A stretch of DNA of 64,000 nucleotides from Streptomyces ochraceiscleroticus (GTDB taxonomy: Bacteria > Actinomycetota > Actinomycetes > Streptomycetales > Streptomycetaceae). Position 1 is the stretch's first letter. Every line of letters begins with the position of its first letter. The stretch is taken from the NCBI RefSeq assembly GCF_000720485.1, contig NZ_JOAX01000025.1:150041-214040 (forward strand), given 5' to 3'. Below, in pieces: positions 42,632 through 56,190 of the stretch. Both the position numbers and the translations under genes were made by a program. The notes beneath the pieces were generated by a model. The model did not search any database and was not told the origin of the DNA. It was given only the letters and a program-made list of their open reading frames with translations.

Positions 42632-43552
42632 ATGCAGCACCCAGGGGGGGTTCCGCTGCCACCGCCTCATGTGCCGGGCAGCGCCGGGACCTGGACCGAC
42701 CCCCAGGCCCGCTCCATACCCTCCGGGCCGCAGCGGCCCCCGGCACCGGCCGCGCCGCCGCAGGGGGCGCCCACGGGCCCGCCGCCTCCGCCGCAGCACG
42801 GCGCGCCGACCGGTCCGCCCCCGCCGCCGCAGGGCGCCCCGACCGGTCCGCCGCCGCCCCCGCAGGGCGCGCCCGCGGGCTGGGCCGGTACGCAGCAGAC
42901 GCCGCGTCCGGAGTCCACGGGCCACATCCGGCTGCCCGACGGCAATCCCGTCGCGCTGCCGACCCCGCCGCCCGGCACGGTCCCCGACGCCGCGCACACC
43001 GCCGTCGCGGTGCTGCTCATCGGCCCCGCGGGCGCGGGCAAGACCAGCGTCGCCCGGCACTGGGCCGACCTCCGCCGGGTGCCCACGGCGCACATCAGCC
43101 TGGACGACGTACGCGAATGGGTACGGGCCGGGTTCGCCGACCCGCAGCAGGGCTGGAACGACCACTCCGAGGCGCAGTACCGCCTGGCCCGCCGCACCTG
43201 CGGCTTCGCCGCGCGCAACTTCCTCGCCAACGGCATCTCCTGCATCCTCGACGACGCCGTCTTCCCCGACCGCCCGGTCGTCGGGCTCGGCGGCTGGAAG
43301 CGGCACGTGGGCCCGGGACTGCTGCCCGTCGTGCTGCTTCCCGGCCTGGAGATCGTCCTGGAACGGAACGCGCAGCGCAGCGGCAACCGCCGGCTGACCG
43401 ACGAGGAGGTCGCCCGCATCCACGGCCGGATGGCCGGCTGGTACAGCTCGGGCCTGCCGATCATCGACAACTCCAGCCACGACGTGGCGACCACGGCCCG
43501 GATGCTCGACGAGGTCGTGGCCCGCAGCCTGGCCAGCCCGCCGGCCTGGTGA
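42632..43552 (+). CDS. P-loop kinase-like protein with a proline-rich repeat N-terminus
   Basis: 306 residues. The first ~115 are Pro/Gly-rich, with a unit like GAPTGPPPPPQ repeated three to four times (residues ~45-82). An AAA/kinase core follows: Walker A GPAGAGKTS near 131-139, HISLDDVREWVR, a Cys-containing NGISCILDDAVF as Walker B, and the lid-type ERNAQRSGNRRL. This resembles small-molecule or zeta-toxin-like kinases, but I cannot assign a substrate. The ATG follows ACGGAGAG. It sits between aroB and the peptidase-like/efp genes, a position conserved in Streptomyces as I recall it. Confidence 0.82.
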   Translation: MQHPGGVPLPPPHVPGSAGTWTDPQARSIPSGPQRPPAPAAPPQGAPTGPPPPPQHGAPTGPPPPPQGAPTGPPPPPQGAPAGWAGTQQTPRPESTGHIRLPDGNPVALPTPPPGTVPDAAHTAVAVLLIGPAGAGKTSVARHWADLRRVPTAHISLDDVREWVRAGFADPQQGWNDHSEAQYRLARRTCGFAARNFLANGISCILDDAVFPDRPVVGLGGWKRHVGPGLLPVVLLPGLEIVLERNAQRSGNRRLTDEEVARIHGRMAGWYSSGLPIIDNSSHDVATTARMLDEVVARSLASPPAW

Positions 43553-43570
43553 GCGCGCGCCGCTGAGGCG

Positions 43571-43619
43571 CCACCGGCCGGTGGCCCGTCACCGGCCGGT
43601 GTCGCCCGCACCCGGCCGG
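43571..43619. repeat. Three spaced CCGGCCGG palindromes
   Basis: CCGGCCGG cores occur at 43574-43581, 43592-43599 and 43612-43619. The first two are inside longer palindromes (CCACCGGCCGGTGG and CACCGGCCGGTG). They fill the gap between the kinase-like gene and the peptidase-like gene and could be a terminator cluster or repeated operators. Confidence 0.5.
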
Positions 43620-43693
43620 TACCGGCTGCCCGCGCCCGGGCGGCCGCGAAACCCCCACAGACGCGCTCAAAGGGCGCGAGACCCATCGCACCC

Positions 43694-43699
43694 GTACGC
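43694..43699 (+). promoter_or_regulatory. Candidate -10 for a leaderless peptidase-like transcript
   Basis: TACGCT ends 7 bases before the ATG at 43707, the spacing expected if transcription starts at the start codon. No ribosome binding site is seen before this ATG. Confidence 0.3.
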
Positions 43700-43706
43700 T
43701 CGGTAC

Positions 43707-44834
43707 ATGCCAGACATGTACGCAACCCGACGCGCCCGGTTGCGTGACCGCTACGCCGCGGTCGGCACCGGCGCGGGCGCGACCGACACCGCCGCCGCGC
43801 TCGTTTCGAGCCCCGCCAACATCCGCTATCTCACCGGCTGCGCACCGCGCGGCGCGGCCCTGCTGCTGCACGACGGCGGCGACACGCTGCTGTGCCCCAG
43901 CGCGCCCACCGGCGACCCGTCGGAGGGCAGGCCCGCCGAGGACCTCCGGATCAGCCTGCTGCCCGCGCACACCGGCGACCCGGCCGTCGCCGCCGCCGAC
44001 CTCGCCGCCAAGTCCGGCGCCCTGGCGCTCGCCGTGGAGGAGCACCACCTCACCGTGGCCCGCCACCGCGCGCTGCGCTCCGTCGCGCCGGAGCTGCGGC
44101 TGGCGGACCTGGGCTGCGCGGTGGAGGCGCAGCGGCTGGTCAAGGACCAGGACGAGATCGCCTGTCTGCGGATCGCCGCCGAGATCACCGACCAGGCCCT
44201 CGGCGAGCTGCTCGAATCGATCCTCGTGGGCCGTACCGAGCGCCATCTCGCCCTGGAACTGGAGCGTCGGCTCGTCGACCACGGCGCGGACGGCCCGGCC
44301 TTCCCGACCTCCGTCGCCACCGGCCCGCACTCCGGCCGCCCGGGCCATCTGCCCACGGACCGGCGGGTCGAGGAGGGGGATTTTCTCACCGTGAGCCTGG
44401 GCGCCGACTACCGCGGATACCGTTGCGAGATCGGCCGTACGTTCGTCATCGGCACCACGCCCGCCGACTGGCAGATCGAGCTGTACGACCTCGTCTTCGC
44501 AGCCCAGCGGGCCGGCCGGGAGGCGCTGGCGCCCGGTGTCGAGTGCCGCGAAGTGGACCGCGCGGCCCGCCAGGTGCTGGCCTCCGGGGGCCACGAAGAG
44601 GGCCTCGGACCGTGGACCGGACACGGCGTCGGGCTCGAAATCGCCGAGGACCCTCAGCTGTCACCTGCGGCCATGGGTAAACTGGACGCTTGCGTGCCGG
44701 TCACCGTCGATCCTGGGGTACACCTCCCGGGCCGCGGCGGTGTCCGGATCGACGACACACTCGTCGTCCGCCCCGAGGCGGACGGCGGGCCAGAGCTACT
44801 CACGATCACGACCAAGGAGCTGCTCGCCCTCTGA
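43707..44834 (+). CDS. Creatinase/aminopeptidase-P-fold protein with a degenerate metal site
   Basis: 375 residues. The N-terminal creatinase-type domain ([12 protein letters not shown]) and C-terminal pita-bread domain are both present. The five metal ligands of aminopeptidase P are largely altered: the VDLGA aspartate reads VSLGA, SDxTRT reads CEIGRT, HGIGLExHE reads [10 protein letters not shown], and TVEPGI / GVRIEDD read TVDPGV / GVRIDD. The first His (GHGVG, near residue 306) remains. So it may be a non-metallo member (as creatinase is) or a pseudo-enzyme rather than a working X-Pro peptidase. Start ATG 43707, with a second ATG 9 bp later. It precedes efp. Confidence 0.8.
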   Translation: MPDMYATRRARLRDRYAAVGTGAGATDTAAALVSSPANIRYLTGCAPRGAALLLHDGGDTLLCPSAPTGDPSEGRPAEDLRISLLPAHTGDPAVAAADLAAKSGALALAVEEHHLTVARHRALRSVAPELRLADLGCAVEAQRLVKDQDEIACLRIAAEITDQALGELLESILVGRTERHLALELERRLVDHGADGPAFPTSVATGPHSGRPGHLPTDRRVEEGDFLTVSLGADYRGYRCEIGRTFVIGTTPADWQIELYDLVFAAQRAGREALAPGVECREVDRAARQVLASGGHEEGLGPWTGHGVGLEIAEDPQLSPAAMGKLDACVPVTVDPGVHLPGRGGVRIDDTLVVRPEADGGPELLTITTKELLAL

Positions 44835-44902
44835 GCCTTGACGGGCTCGGAGCGTGCGTCTTCCGGGTCCCCACCACCTGCAGTCCAGGAGATACCGCAA
44901 CC

Positions 44903-45469
44903 GTGGCATCCACGAACGACCTCAAGAACGGCATGGTGCTCAAGCTCGAAGGGGGCCAGCTGTGGTCCGTTGTCGAGTTCCAGCACGTCAAGCCCGGCAA
45001 GGGCCCGGCCTTCGTCCGTACCAAGCTGAAGAACGTGCTCTCCGGCAAGGTGGTGGACAAGACCTTCAACGCCGGCGTCAAGGTCGAAACTGCCAACGTC
45101 GACAAGCGCGGGATGCAGTTCTCGTACATGGACGGCGAGTACTTCGTCTTCATGGACATGGACACCTTCGACCAGCTCCACATCGACCGCAAGACCGTCG
45201 GTGACGCCGCGAACTACCTCATCGAGGGCTTCGAGGCCGTCGTGGCGCAGCACGACGGCGAGGTGCTCTACGTCGAGCTGCCCGCCGCGGTCGAGCTGTC
45301 CATCAAGGAGACCGAGCCGGGCGTCCAGGGCGACCGCTCCACCGGCGGCACCAAGCCCGCCACGCTGGAGACCGACCACGTCATCCAGGTCCCGCTCTTC
45401 ATCACCACGGGTGAGAAGATCAAGGTCGACACCCGCTCCGGCGAGTACCTCGGTCGGGTGAACAGCTAA
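44903..45469 (+). CDS. efp: Elongation factor P
   Basis: A 188-residue three-domain protein that relieves ribosomes stalled at polyproline. The loop that reaches the peptidyl-transferase centre reads [14 protein letters not shown], with the lysine inside PGKGP. In actinobacteria this PGKGP-type loop works without modification, consistent with no epmA/epmB or 5-aminopentanol genes nearby. The C-terminal domain ([15 protein letters not shown]) is intact. The GTG at 44903 follows AGGAGAT at slightly long spacing. It overlaps nothing and is followed 2 bases later by nusB. Confidence 0.95.
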   Translation: MASTNDLKNGMVLKLEGGQLWSVVEFQHVKPGKGPAFVRTKLKNVLSGKVVDKTFNAGVKVETANVDKRGMQFSYMDGEYFVFMDMDTFDQLHIDRKTVGDAANYLIEGFEAVVAQHDGEVLYVELPAAVELSIKETEPGVQGDRSTGGTKPATLETDHVIQVPLFITTGEKIKVDTRSGEYLGRVNS

Positions 45470-45471
45470 CC

Positions 45472-45900
45472 GTGGCTGCCCGTAACAAGGCCCGTAAGCG
45501 CGCCTTCCAGATCCTCTTCGAGGCCGACCAGCGCGGCGCCGACGTGCAGACCGTGCTCGCGGACTGGATGCGGCACGCCCGGACCGACACCCGGCAGCCC
45601 CCGGTCAACGAGTACACCCTCGAACTGGTCGAGGGGTACGCGGACCACGTCGAGCGCATCGACGAGCTGATCTCCACGTACGCGGTCGGCTGGACGCTCG
45701 ACCGGATGCCGGTCGTCGACCGCAACATCCTGCGGCTCGGCGCCTATGAGCTCATCTGGGTGGACGCGACCCCCGACGCGGTCGTGATAGACGAGGCCGT
45801 GCAGTTGGCCAAGGAGTTCTCCACCGACGATTCGCCGTCCTTCGTGAACGGCATGCTCGGCCGCCTGAAGGACATGAAGCCGAGCCTGCGCCGGTCCTGA
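45472..45900 (+). CDS. nusB: Transcription antitermination factor NusB
   Basis: A 142-residue all-helical RNA-binding protein. It begins AARNKARKRAFQILFEADQ, and contains LDRMPVVDRNILRLGAYEL and VIDEAVQLAKEFS, which are NusB signatures. With NusE it binds the boxA element of rRNA leaders. Its stop is followed by a strong hairpin, ending the efp-nusB operon. Confidence 0.95.
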   Translation: MAARNKARKRAFQILFEADQRGADVQTVLADWMRHARTDTRQPPVNEYTLELVEGYADHVERIDELISTYAVGWTLDRMPVVDRNILRLGAYELIWVDATPDAVVIDEAVQLAKEFSTDDSPSFVNGMLGRLKDMKPSLRRS

Positions 45901-45929
45901 CGGCCGCCCCGCCAGGTCCCGCACGCATC

Positions 45930-45983
45930 CACCGGGCCCGGAGAGAGAAGACGGTTCTGCCGCTTCCTTCTCCGGGCCCGGTG
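45930..45983 (+). terminator. Terminator after nusB
   Basis: CACCGGGCCCGGAGA (45930-45944) pairs with TCTCCGGGCCCGGTG (45969-45983). The loop is 24 nt and can extend the stem through purine/pyrimidine pairing. It is followed by CCGTTTT. Confidence 0.75.
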
Positions 45984-46243
45984 CCGTTTTCCGGGGCCTC
46001 CGGGCTGCGTCCGCTCCCTGGCCGCCGGCCCGCTCACCGCCCGCTCGCCCGCCTCGCTCGTCGGTCCGCTCGCCGCCCGTTCACCGCCCGTGAGCGTGCG
46101 CCCCGAACGCGCGGGCGTGCTGCGCCTGTAGTGCTCCGCCCCGCGACGGCGTACGCCGCCTGAGGCGCCGCCTCGGGCCTCTGTGGACTGCGGGGGGTAA
46201 CTGCGGCCGTGGTCCGGCCGCCGGGCCCCATGCCGGGAGCACG
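45984..46243. other. Intergenic low-complexity stretch between nusB and bldD
   Basis: About 260 bp rich in GCCCGCTC/CCGCCCG units. A 60-codon frame exists here (45981-46163), but it is Arg/Pro/Ala-rich, lacks a ribosome binding site and looks like chance. I see no other feature. Confidence 0.5.
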
Positions 46244-46288
46244 AACGCCTCGGGGCGGGAGCCGTACTGGCTCCCGCCCCGAGGCGTT
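46244..46288. terminator. Strong terminator of bldD
   Basis: A 20-bp perfect stem (AACGCCTCGGGGCGGGAGCC at 46244-46263 with 46269-46288) has a 5-nt GTACT loop, 27 bp past the bldD stop on the minus strand. Symmetry allows it to stop plus-strand transcripts too. Confidence 0.85.
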
Positions 46289-46314
46289 TCGTTTCTGCTG
46301 TGGGCCCGCCGGGC

Positions 46315-46815
46315 TCAGAGGTCCTCGTGCTGGACCGCGCGGCGCGCGTCGGCGTCCAGGACGCCCCAGCTGATGAGCTGCTCGGTGAGGACCGAGGGGG
46401 ACTGGTCGTAGATGACCGCGAGCGTGCGGAGGTCGTCCTGGCGGATCGAGAGGACCTTGCCGTTGTAGTCGCCGCGCTGGCTCTGGATGGTCGCGGCATA
46501 CCGCTGCAGCGGGCCGGCCTTCTCCTGCGGGACGTGGGCGAGCCGCTCGAGGTCCAGCACCAGCTTCGGCGGCGGCTCGGCGGCGCCGCCCGGGGTCGTG
46601 CCCGGAAGGAGCTCCTGGACCGGCACGCCGTAGAAGTCGGCCAGCTCGGCGAGGCGCTGCACGGTCACGGCACGGTCGCCGCGCTCGTACGAGCCCACCA
46701 CCACGGCCTTCCAGCGGCCCTGGGACTTCTCCTCGACACCGTGGAGGGAGAGGCCCTGCTGGGTGCGGATGGCGCGGAGCTTGGCCCCGAGCTGTTTAGC
46801 GTATTCGCTGGACAT
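46315..46815 (-). CDS. bldD: Developmental master repressor BldD
   Basis: A 166-residue Streptomyces regulator that holds back sporulation genes when bound to c-di-GMP. The N-terminal XRE-type helix-turn-helix (LGAKLRAIRTQQGLSLHGVE, residues ~9-30, then GSYERGDRAVTV) precedes a C-terminal domain. That domain bears the c-di-GMP-binding signature RGD-x8-RQDD, seen as RGDYNGKVLSIRQDDLR. The ATG at 46815 follows GGGGAG. Its own promoter carries BldD boxes (listed separately), consistent with autoregulation. Confidence 0.97.
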   Translation of the reverse strand: MSSEYAKQLGAKLRAIRTQQGLSLHGVEEKSQGRWKAVVVGSYERGDRAVTVQRLAELADFYGVPVQELLPGTTPGGAAEPPPKLVLDLERLAHVPQEKAGPLQRYAATIQSQRGDYNGKVLSIRQDDLRTLAVIYDQSPSVLTEQLISWGVLDADARRAVQHEDL

Positions 46816-46863
46816 AAAGCTCCCCAGACAACTGTGTCGATATGCGGCTCCGCCGCGGACTGG

Positions 46864-46892
46864 TAACTCACTGTGAGGTTACGCAGCGTAAT
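46864..46892. promoter_or_regulatory. Two adjacent BldD boxes in the bldD promoter
   Basis: GTTACGCAGCGTAAT (46878-46892) matches the BldD consensus nTnACnCwGnGTnAn at every specified position. TAACTCACTGTGA (46864-46876) matches its core with one mismatch. The two sites are nearly contiguous. The first covers the -10 region of the bldD promoter, the expected geometry for autorepression. Confidence 0.85.
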
Positions 46893-46905
46893 TTGGCTTC
46901 GTCAA
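46876..46905 (-). promoter_or_regulatory. bldD promoter
   Basis: On the minus strand TTGACG (46900-46905) and TAACCT (46876-46881) are separated by 18 bp, a good sigma-HrdB-type promoter overlapped by the BldD box. Confidence 0.65.
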
Positions 46906-47000
46906 GCCGAATGAGGCATACCGCTGACCGCCAGGGGTGCTTACGGCCGATGCGTGGGCCCCTGGTACCGTGAATGCGGTAAATCCGACGTCCTTTAAGG

Positions 47001-47612
<612 letters not shown>

Positions 47613-47706
47613 CGCATCCCGCTACGGACCCGGTGTGCCCGGGTGCGTACCCATGCCCGCTCGACGGACATTCCCGTACACCTGCCTCACTCACGGAGAT
47701 ACCCGG

Positions 47707-48693
47707 ATGAAGCGCCACCTCATCTCGGCCGCCGATCTCTCGCGCGATGACGCCGTCCTGATCCTCGACACCGCCGAGGAGATGGCCCGGGTCGCCGACC
47801 GGCCGATCAAGAAGCTCCCCACCCTGCGGGGACGCACCGTCGTCAACCTCTTCTTCGAGGACTCCACCCGTACCCGGATCTCCTTCGAGGCCGCCGCCAA
47901 GCGCCTCTCCGCGGACGTCATCAACTTCTCCGCCAAGGGCTCGTCCGTCTCCAAGGGCGAGTCTCTGAAGGACACCGCGCTGACCCTGGAGGCGATGGGC
48001 GCCGACGCCGTCGTCATACGGCACCACGACTCCGGCGCGCCGCACCGCCTGGCCACCTCCGGCTGGATCGGCGGCTCGGTGATCAACGCCGGCGACGGCA
48101 CCCACGAGCACCCCACCCAGGCCCTCCTGGACGCCTTCACGATGCGCCGCCGGCTGGCCGGCGGCGAGGGCGACCTGAACGGCCGCCGCATCACGATCGT
48201 CGGCGACATCCTGCACAGCCGCGTCGCCCGCTCCAACGTCCACCTGCTGACGACGCTGGGCGCCGAGGTCACGCTGGTCGCGCCGCCCACGCTCGTCCCG
48301 GTCGGCGTCGAGACCTGGCCCTGCGAGGTCTCCTACGACCTGGACGCCGTGGTCGCCAAGTCCGACGCGGTCATGATGCTGCGCGTCCAGCGGGAGCGGA
48401 TGAACGCCGCGTTCTTCCCGACCGAGCGCGAGTACGCGCGCCGGTACGGCCTGGACGGCGAGCGCATGGCCCGGATGCCCGGGCACGCCATCGTGATGCA
48501 CCCCGGCCCGATGAACCGCGGCATGGAGATCACCGCCGAGGTCGCCGACTCGCCGCGCTGCACCGCCGTGGAGCAGGTCACCAACGGTGTCAGCATCCGC
48601 ATGGCGGTCATGTACCTGCTTCTGGGCGGCAATGAGCCGGCCCTCTCGACCCCCAGTACGACCAGCACCACTCGCACCGAGGAGAACAAGTAA
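47707..48693 (+). CDS. pyrB: Aspartate carbamoyltransferase catalytic subunit
   Basis: A 328-residue enzyme joining carbamoyl phosphate and aspartate. The carbamoyl-phosphate loop [13 protein letters not shown] (STRTR at 53-57) is intact. So are [11 protein letters not shown] and the aspartate-binding [16 protein letters not shown]. The ATG at 47707 follows CACGGAGAT. There is no pyrI regulatory-chain gene, so it is probably a simple trimer or a dihydroorotase-associated form. It ends 2 bases before pyrC, and these two enzymes form a complex in some bacteria. Confidence 0.95.
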   Translation: MKRHLISAADLSRDDAVLILDTAEEMARVADRPIKKLPTLRGRTVVNLFFEDSTRTRISFEAAAKRLSADVINFSAKGSSVSKGESLKDTALTLEAMGADAVVIRHHDSGAPHRLATSGWIGGSVINAGDGTHEHPTQALLDAFTMRRRLAGGEGDLNGRRITIVGDILHSRVARSNVHLLTTLGAEVTLVAPPTLVPVGVETWPCEVSYDLDAVVAKSDAVMMLRVQRERMNAAFFPTEREYARRYGLDGERMARMPGHAIVMHPGPMNRGMEITAEVADSPRCTAVEQVTNGVSIRMAVMYLLLGGNEPALSTPSTTSTTRTEENK

Positions 48694-48695
48694 CC

Positions 48696-49982
48696 ATGGG
48701 CAAGACTCTGATTCGCGGTGCGAAGGTCCTCGGTGGCGAGCCGCAGGACGTGCTGATCGACGGCGAGACCATCGCCGAGGTGGGGACCGGGATCAGCGCC
48801 GAGGGCGCCGAGGTCATCGAGGCCGAGGGCAAGATCCTGCTGCCGGGCCTGGTCGACCTCCACACCCACCTGCGCGAGCCGGGCCGCGAGGACTCCGAGA
48901 CCGTGCTGACCGGGACGAAGGCCGCCGCGGTCGGCGGGTACACCTCCGTGCACGCCATGGCGAACACCTTCCCGGTCGCCGACACCGCCGGCGTCGTCGA
49001 GCAGGTCTGGCGGCTCGGCAAGGAGTCCGGCTACTGCGACGTGCAGCCCGTCGGCGCCGTCACGGTCGGCCTGGAGGGCAAGAAGCTCGCCGAGCTGGGC
49101 GCCATGCACGACTCCGCGGCCAACGTCCGGGTCTTCTCCGACGACGGCAAGTGCGTCGACGACGCCGTGATCATGCGCCGCGCCCTGGAGTACGTGAAGG
49201 CGTTCGACGGCGTCGTCGCCCAGCATGCCCAGGAGCCGCGCCTGACCGAGGGCGCCCAGATGAACGAGGGCATCGTCTCCGCCGAGCTGGGCCTGGGCGG
49301 CTGGCCGGCCGTCGCCGAGGAGTCGATCATCGCCCGCGATGTGCTGCTCGCCGACCACGTCGGCTCCCGCGTGCACATCTGCCACCTCTCCACCGCCGGC
49401 TCCGTCGAGATCGTCCGCTGGGCCAAGTCCCGCGGCATCGACGTGACCGCCGAGGTCACCCCGCACCACCTCCTCCTCACCGACGAGCTGGTGCGCACGT
49501 ACAACCCGGTCTACAAGGTCAACCCGCCGCTGCGCACCGAGCGCGACGTCATGGCGCTGCGCGAGGCGCTGGCCGACGGCACGATCGACGTCGTGGCCAC
49601 CGACCATGCCCCGCACCCGCACGAGGACAAGGACTGCGAGTGGGGCGCGGCGGCCATGGGCATGGTCGGCCTGGAGACCGCCCTGTCCGTGATCCAGCAC
49701 ACGATGGTCGACACCGGCCTGATCGACTGGGCGCAGGTCGCCGACCGGATGTCCTTCCGCCCCGCGGCCATCGGCCGCCTGGAGGGCCACGGCCGCCCCG
49801 TCTCGGTGGGCGAGCCCGCCAACCTCACGCTGGTCGATTCCGCTTACCGTGGAGCTGTGGACCCCGCAGGGTTCGCCTCCCGCAGCCGGAACACCCCGTA
49901 CGAGGGCCGTGAGCTGCCGGGCCGCGTGACCCACACCTTCCTGCGGGGCCGGGCAACGGTCGTGGACGGGAAGCTGGCGTGA
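48696..49982 (+). CDS. pyrC: Dihydroorotase
   Basis: A 428-residue type I amidohydrolase that closes carbamoyl aspartate to dihydroorotate. The zinc-binding [10 protein letters not shown] (His56, His58), the bridging-lysine region, the later [10 protein letters not shown] histidine and ATDHAPH aspartate are all visible. The start ATG is 2 bases after the pyrB stop, and its TGA overlaps the next GTG (GTGA). Confidence 0.95.
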   Translation: MGKTLIRGAKVLGGEPQDVLIDGETIAEVGTGISAEGAEVIEAEGKILLPGLVDLHTHLREPGREDSETVLTGTKAAAVGGYTSVHAMANTFPVADTAGVVEQVWRLGKESGYCDVQPVGAVTVGLEGKKLAELGAMHDSAANVRVFSDDGKCVDDAVIMRRALEYVKAFDGVVAQHAQEPRLTEGAQMNEGIVSAELGLGGWPAVAEESIIARDVLLADHVGSRVHICHLSTAGSVEIVRWAKSRGIDVTAEVTPHHLLLTDELVRTYNPVYKVNPPLRTERDVMALREALADGTIDVVATDHAPHPHEDKDCEWGAAAMGMVGLETALSVIQHTMVDTGLIDWAQVADRMSFRPAAIGRLEGHGRPVSVGEPANLTLVDSAYRGAVDPAGFASRSRNTPYEGRELPGRVTHTFLRGRATVVDGKLA

Positions 49983-50578
49983 CACCTCATCTGACCTTGA
50001 TCTCCCTGGCTGCCGGGCCGCAGTCCGCCGAGGTCACCAACTGGCCCGCGCGGATCGGCTGGGTCGTCGGCCTGCTGCTCTTCGTCGCGCTGCTGTACTG
50101 GCTGATGCGCGAGGGCTGGAAGTGGCGCGGCACGCTCCAGGGCGACCTGCCCGAGCTGCCGGTCACGCCGGACGAGCCCGGCGAGCCGCGGCTCACTATG
50201 AGCGGCCGGTACCACGGCTCCACCACCGCGGGGCAGTGGCTCGACCGCATCGTGGCGCGCGGGCTCGGCACCCGCAGCCGCGCCGAGGTCACCCTCACGG
50301 ACCAGGGCGTGGACGTCGTACGGCCCGGGGCGCAGGACTTCTTCGTCCCCGCCGCCGACCTGCGCGGCGCCCGCCTGGACAAGGGCATCGCCGGCAAGGT
50401 CCTGCCCGAGGGCGGCCTGCTGGTGATCACCTGGCGGCTGGGCGAGAAGGAGATCGACTCCGGTTTCCGCTCCGACCGGGCCGCCGAGCACCCCGCGTGG
50501 GTGACCGCACTCAACGAGACCATCCAGCGCAACGAAGCGCTGACCAGCACGACCACCGAAACGGAAGGCGCACGATGA
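49979..50578 (+). CDS. Conserved membrane protein inside the pyr operon (Rv1382-like)
   Basis: A 199-residue protein with a short N-terminus and one membrane helix (about residues 25-43, [19 protein letters not shown]). A soluble domain of mixed strands ([20 protein letters not shown], then [22 protein letters not shown]) resembles a PH-like fold in outline. The same gene lies between pyrC and carA in mycobacteria (Rv1382), so the linkage is ancient. Its function is unknown. It overlaps pyrC and carA by 4 nt at each end, so it is made with the pathway enzymes; a role in anchoring or transport would be a guess. Confidence 0.85.
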   Translation: MTPHLTLISLAAGPQSAEVTNWPARIGWVVGLLLFVALLYWLMREGWKWRGTLQGDLPELPVTPDEPGEPRLTMSGRYHGSTTAGQWLDRIVARGLGTRSRAEVTLTDQGVDVVRPGAQDFFVPAADLRGARLDKGIAGKVLPEGGLLVITWRLGEKEIDSGFRSDRAAEHPAWVTALNETIQRNEALTSTTTETEGAR

Positions 50579-51709
50579 CGACCTCCACCAGGGGAGCCAC
50601 GAAGGTTCCCGCCGTACTCGTCCTGGAGGACGGCCGCAGCTTCCGCGGCCGTGCTTACGGGGCCGTGGGGGAGACGTTCGGCGAGGCGGTGTTCTCCACC
50701 GGCATGACCGGCTACCAGGAGACCCTGACCGACCCCTCCTACCACCGCCAGGTGGTCGTCATGACCGCCCCGCACATCGGTAACACCGGCGTCAACGACG
50801 AGGACCCCGAGTCCCGGAAGATCTGGGTCTCCGGCTACGTCGTCCGCGACCCCGCCCGGATCCCCTCCAACTGGCGCTCCGTCCGCACCCTGGACGACGA
50901 GCTGCGCGCCCAGGGCGTCGTCGGCATCAGCGGCGTCGACACCCGCGCGCTCACCCGCCACCTGCGCGAGCGCGGCGCGATGCGCGTCGGCATCTTCTCC
51001 GGCGACGCGCTGCCCGACGAGGGCACGCTGCTGGCCAAGGTCCGCCAGGCCCCTGAGATGAAGGGCGCGAACCTCTCCGCCGAGGTCGCCACCGAAGAGG
51101 CGTACGTCGTCCCGGCGATCGGCACGAAGAAGTTCACCGTCGCCGCGATCGACCTCGGCATCAAGGGCATGACCCCGCACCGCATGGCCGAGCGCGGTAT
51201 CGAGGTGCACGTGCTGCCCGCCACCGCCACCGTCGAGGACATCTACGCGGTGCAGCCGGACGGTGTGTTCTTCTCCAACGGCCCGGGCGACCCGGCCACC
51301 GCCGAGCACCCGGTCGCGCTGATGCAGGCCGTGCTGGAGCGGCAGACGCCGCTGTTCGGCATCTGCTTCGGCAACCAGATCCTGGGCCGCGCGCTCGGCT
51401 TCGGCACCTTCAAGCTGAAGTACGGCCACCGCGGCATCAACCAGCCGGTGCAGGACCGCGTCACCGGCAAGGTCGAGGTCACCGCGCACAACCACGGCTT
51501 CGCCGTGGACGCGCCGCTCGACAAGGTCTCCGACACCCCTTACGGCCGCGCCGAGGTCTCCCACGTCTGCCTGAACGACAACGTGGTGGAGGGGCTCCAG
51601 CTCCTCGACCGGCCGGCCTTCAGCGTCCAGTACCACCCCGAAGCGGCGGCCGGTCCCCACGACGCCGCGTACCTGTTCGACCGCTTCGTTTCCCTGATGG
51701 AGGGCCAGC

Positions 51710-51717
<8 letters not shown>
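50575..51717 (+). CDS. carA: Carbamoyl-phosphate synthase small (glutaminase) subunit
   Basis: A 380-residue subunit that releases ammonia from glutamine for CarB. The N-terminal CPSase domain starts [18 protein letters not shown]. The glutaminase nucleophile is Cys264 in FGICFGNQ, with His354 and Glu356 in [11 protein letters not shown]. The ATG overlaps the previous stop (ATGA), and the gene overlaps carB by 8 bp. Confidence 0.96.
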
Positions 51718-55018
<3,301 letters not shown>

Positions 55019-55032
55019 GCAGCCGGCCGATC

Positions 55033-55063
55033 GAGGGGGACACCGGACCACGGTGTCCCCCTC
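55033..55063 (+). terminator. Intra-operon hairpin between carB and pyrD
   Basis: A perfect 13-bp stem (GAGGGGGACACCG at 55033-55045 with 55051-55063) closes a GACCA loop, 14 bases after carB and 17 before the pyrD start. There is no U-tract. It could attenuate, or protect the upstream mRNA 3' end. Confidence 0.65.
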
Positions 55064-55080
55064 TGCATGAGGACATTCCT

Positions 55081-56186
<1,106 letters not shown>

Positions 56187-56190
<4 letters not shown>

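Noticed and set aside
45981..46163. A 60-codon frame after nusB
   Set aside because: Arg/Pro/Ala-rich low complexity in a repetitive stretch, no ribosome binding site, starts within the nusB terminator.
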